NCBI GenBank assembly: GCA_001549895.1
Contig: AP014719.1
Coordinates: forward strand, 1,488,001 to 1,552,000
Direction: 5' to 3'
Source of the DNA: Arthrobacter sp. Hiyo8
Lineage (GTDB): Bacteria; Actinomycetota; Actinomycetes; Actinomycetales; Micrococcaceae
Length of the DNA stretch: 64,000 bases
The position numbers and the translations under genes were made by a program. Positions within the stretch are counted from its first letter, which is position 1. Every line of letters starts with the position of its first letter. Below are positions 63,157 to 64,000 of this stretch, piece by piece. The notes below the pieces were generated by a model. The model saw nothing but the letters and a program-made list of their open reading frames with translations, had not been told where the DNA came from and searched no databases.

Positions 63157-64000
63157 CTAACTCGCCTTCGCCCCCACTAGCGCCACTCTGACGGGAACTC
63201 CGCTTGCCAGCGACTCCTGCGCGGCATCCGCCACACGGGAAGCTGCGACGGCGTCCTCGGGGGTGCACGGGTTTTCCCGTTGGCCCAGGACCAGTTCAAC
63301 GAAGGCCGCCATTTCCGAGCGGTAGGCCTGGTCGAAGCGTTCGGCGAAGGTCTTGTGGGGTTCTCCGGACGGGAAGGCGATCCCGGCCTCGGCTGATTCC
63401 ATGGCTGTCTTGTCGTCCAAGCCAACCATGACGGAACGCTTGGAGCCTTGGATTTCGAGGCGAACGTCATGCCCTGCACCGTTGTAGCGGGTTGCCGAGA
63501 CTGTGCCGACCGTCCCGTCGTCGAAGGTGATCAGAGCTAAGGCGGTGTCCACATCGCCCACTTCTCCGATGGCGGGATCGCCGTTGTTGGAACCCTTGGC
63601 ATAGACCTCTACGATCTCGCGGCCGGTCAGCCAGCGCAGGATGTCGAAGTCGTGGACCGAGCAATCGCGGAACAACCCGCCGGACGTTGCCAGGAACTCC
63701 ACGGGCGGCGGTGCCATGTCGCAGGTCACGGCGCGCAGTGAGTGGATCCAGCCGAGCTCCCCCGCTTGGTACGCACGCCTGGCTTCAAGGTAGCCGGCAT
63801 CGAAGCGACGCTGGTGGCCGATCTGCACCACGCCATCGTTGGCACGGATATGTTCCAGGACAGGCAGCGAATCGGCCACATTCATGGCTACAGGCTTCTC
63901 GCAGAACACCGGGATACCGGCGTCCACCCCAGCTCGGATTAGTTCCGGGTGCGTACCCGTGCCGGTTGCGATCACCAGCCCATCCACGCCGGAGGCGATC
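63157..64000 (-). CDS. Gfo/Idh/MocA-family inositol-type dehydrogenase (partial)
   Basis: C-terminal 280 residues; the start is beyond the window. Dehydrogenase features: IPVFCEKPVAMNVADSLPVL with the catalytic EKP Lys, RRFDAGYLEARRAYQAGELG, and GGLFRDCSVHDFDILRWLTG. The lost N-terminus would carry the NAD Rossmann motif. Next to iolB, so an inositol 2-dehydrogenase (IolG) or related sugar-acid dehydrogenase. Confidence 0.88.
   Translation of the reverse strand, partial: IASGVDGLVIATGTGTHPELIRAGVDAGIPVFCEKPVAMNVADSLPVLEHIRANDGVVQIGHQRRFDAGYLEARRAYQAGELGWIHSLRAVTCDMAPPPVEFLATSGGLFRDCSVHDFDILRWLTGREIVEVYAKGSNNGDPAIGEVGDVDTALALITFDDGTVGTVSATRYNGAGHDVRLEIQGSKRSVMVGLDDKTAMESAEAGIAFPSGEPHKTFAERFDQAYRSEMAAFVELVLGQRENPCTPEDAVAASRVADAAQESLASGVPVRVALVGAKAS

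Overview
The window is high-GC actinobacterial DNA, most like Arthrobacter, Paenarthrobacter or another soil member of the Micrococcaceae. The pointers are a dimethylglycine oxidase of the A. globiformis type, a glyA-soxBDAG-sdaA-purU operon, a mycothiol-dependent formaldehyde dehydrogenase, GTG/TTG starts and very strong third-codon GC. No rRNA, tRNA, CRISPR array, insertion sequence or integrase gene was seen. About fifty single-base frameshifts break otherwise well conserved genes. Every one I resolved is a missing base, mostly in a run of C or G, so I read them as sequencing or assembly errors and annotate the affected genes as single CDSs.

Layout. 1-3.9 kb: an ABC exporter, a DHA2 drug efflux pump with a coiled-coil tail, and its MarR regulator. 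4-6.9 kb: a ureohydrolase overlapping a ThDP-dependent decarboxylase-like gene. 7-9.8 kb: a secreted sialidase. 10-14.6 kb: an APC permease, amt-glnK preceded by two GlnR-type boxes, and a cupin XRE regulator. 14.9-19.6 kb: a sodium:solute symporter, a ferritin-like/VIT1 iron exporter, a secreted metalloprotease and small hypothetical genes. 19.7-23.8 kb: a PuuE-like deacetylase and an NCS1 permease with a divergent PucR/CdaR regulator. 23.8-33.5 kb: purU, sdaA, soxG, soxA, soxD, soxB, glyA (minus strand) with a divergent GntR/FCD regulator. 33.5-37.6 kb: an accessory patch with small membrane proteins, a Cys/Trp-rich secreted protein and an N-terminally truncated SIR2/DUF4020-type gene. 37.8-54.2 kb: VOC protein, IclR regulator, MBL hydrolase, mscR, three-component glycine betaine demethylase, dimethylglycine oxidase, betA, betB and a quaternary-amine ABC importer. 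54.4-58.1 kb: MHS-type transporter, creatinase, IclR regulator. 58.2-64 kb: LOG protein, glutamine amidotransferase-class hydrolase, cupredoxin, and inositol genes (GntR regulator, iolB, Gfo/Idh dehydrogenase cut by the window end).

The genes form a nearly complete one-carbon/methylamine route: choline (importer, betA, betB) to glycine betaine, to dimethylglycine (Rieske oxygenase with ferredoxin and reductase), to sarcosine (dimethylglycine oxidase), to glycine (soxBDAG), to serine (glyA), to pyruvate (sdaA). Creatine joins at sarcosine through creatinase. Formaldehyde is handled by mscR and the adjacent MBL hydrolase, and formyl-folate by purU. The betaine-demethylase and creatine loci share a TTGCG-N5-(C/T)GCAA palindrome at their promoters and each lies near an IclR gene, which suggests related control. 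Several gene ends carry members of a dispersed palindromic repeat family.
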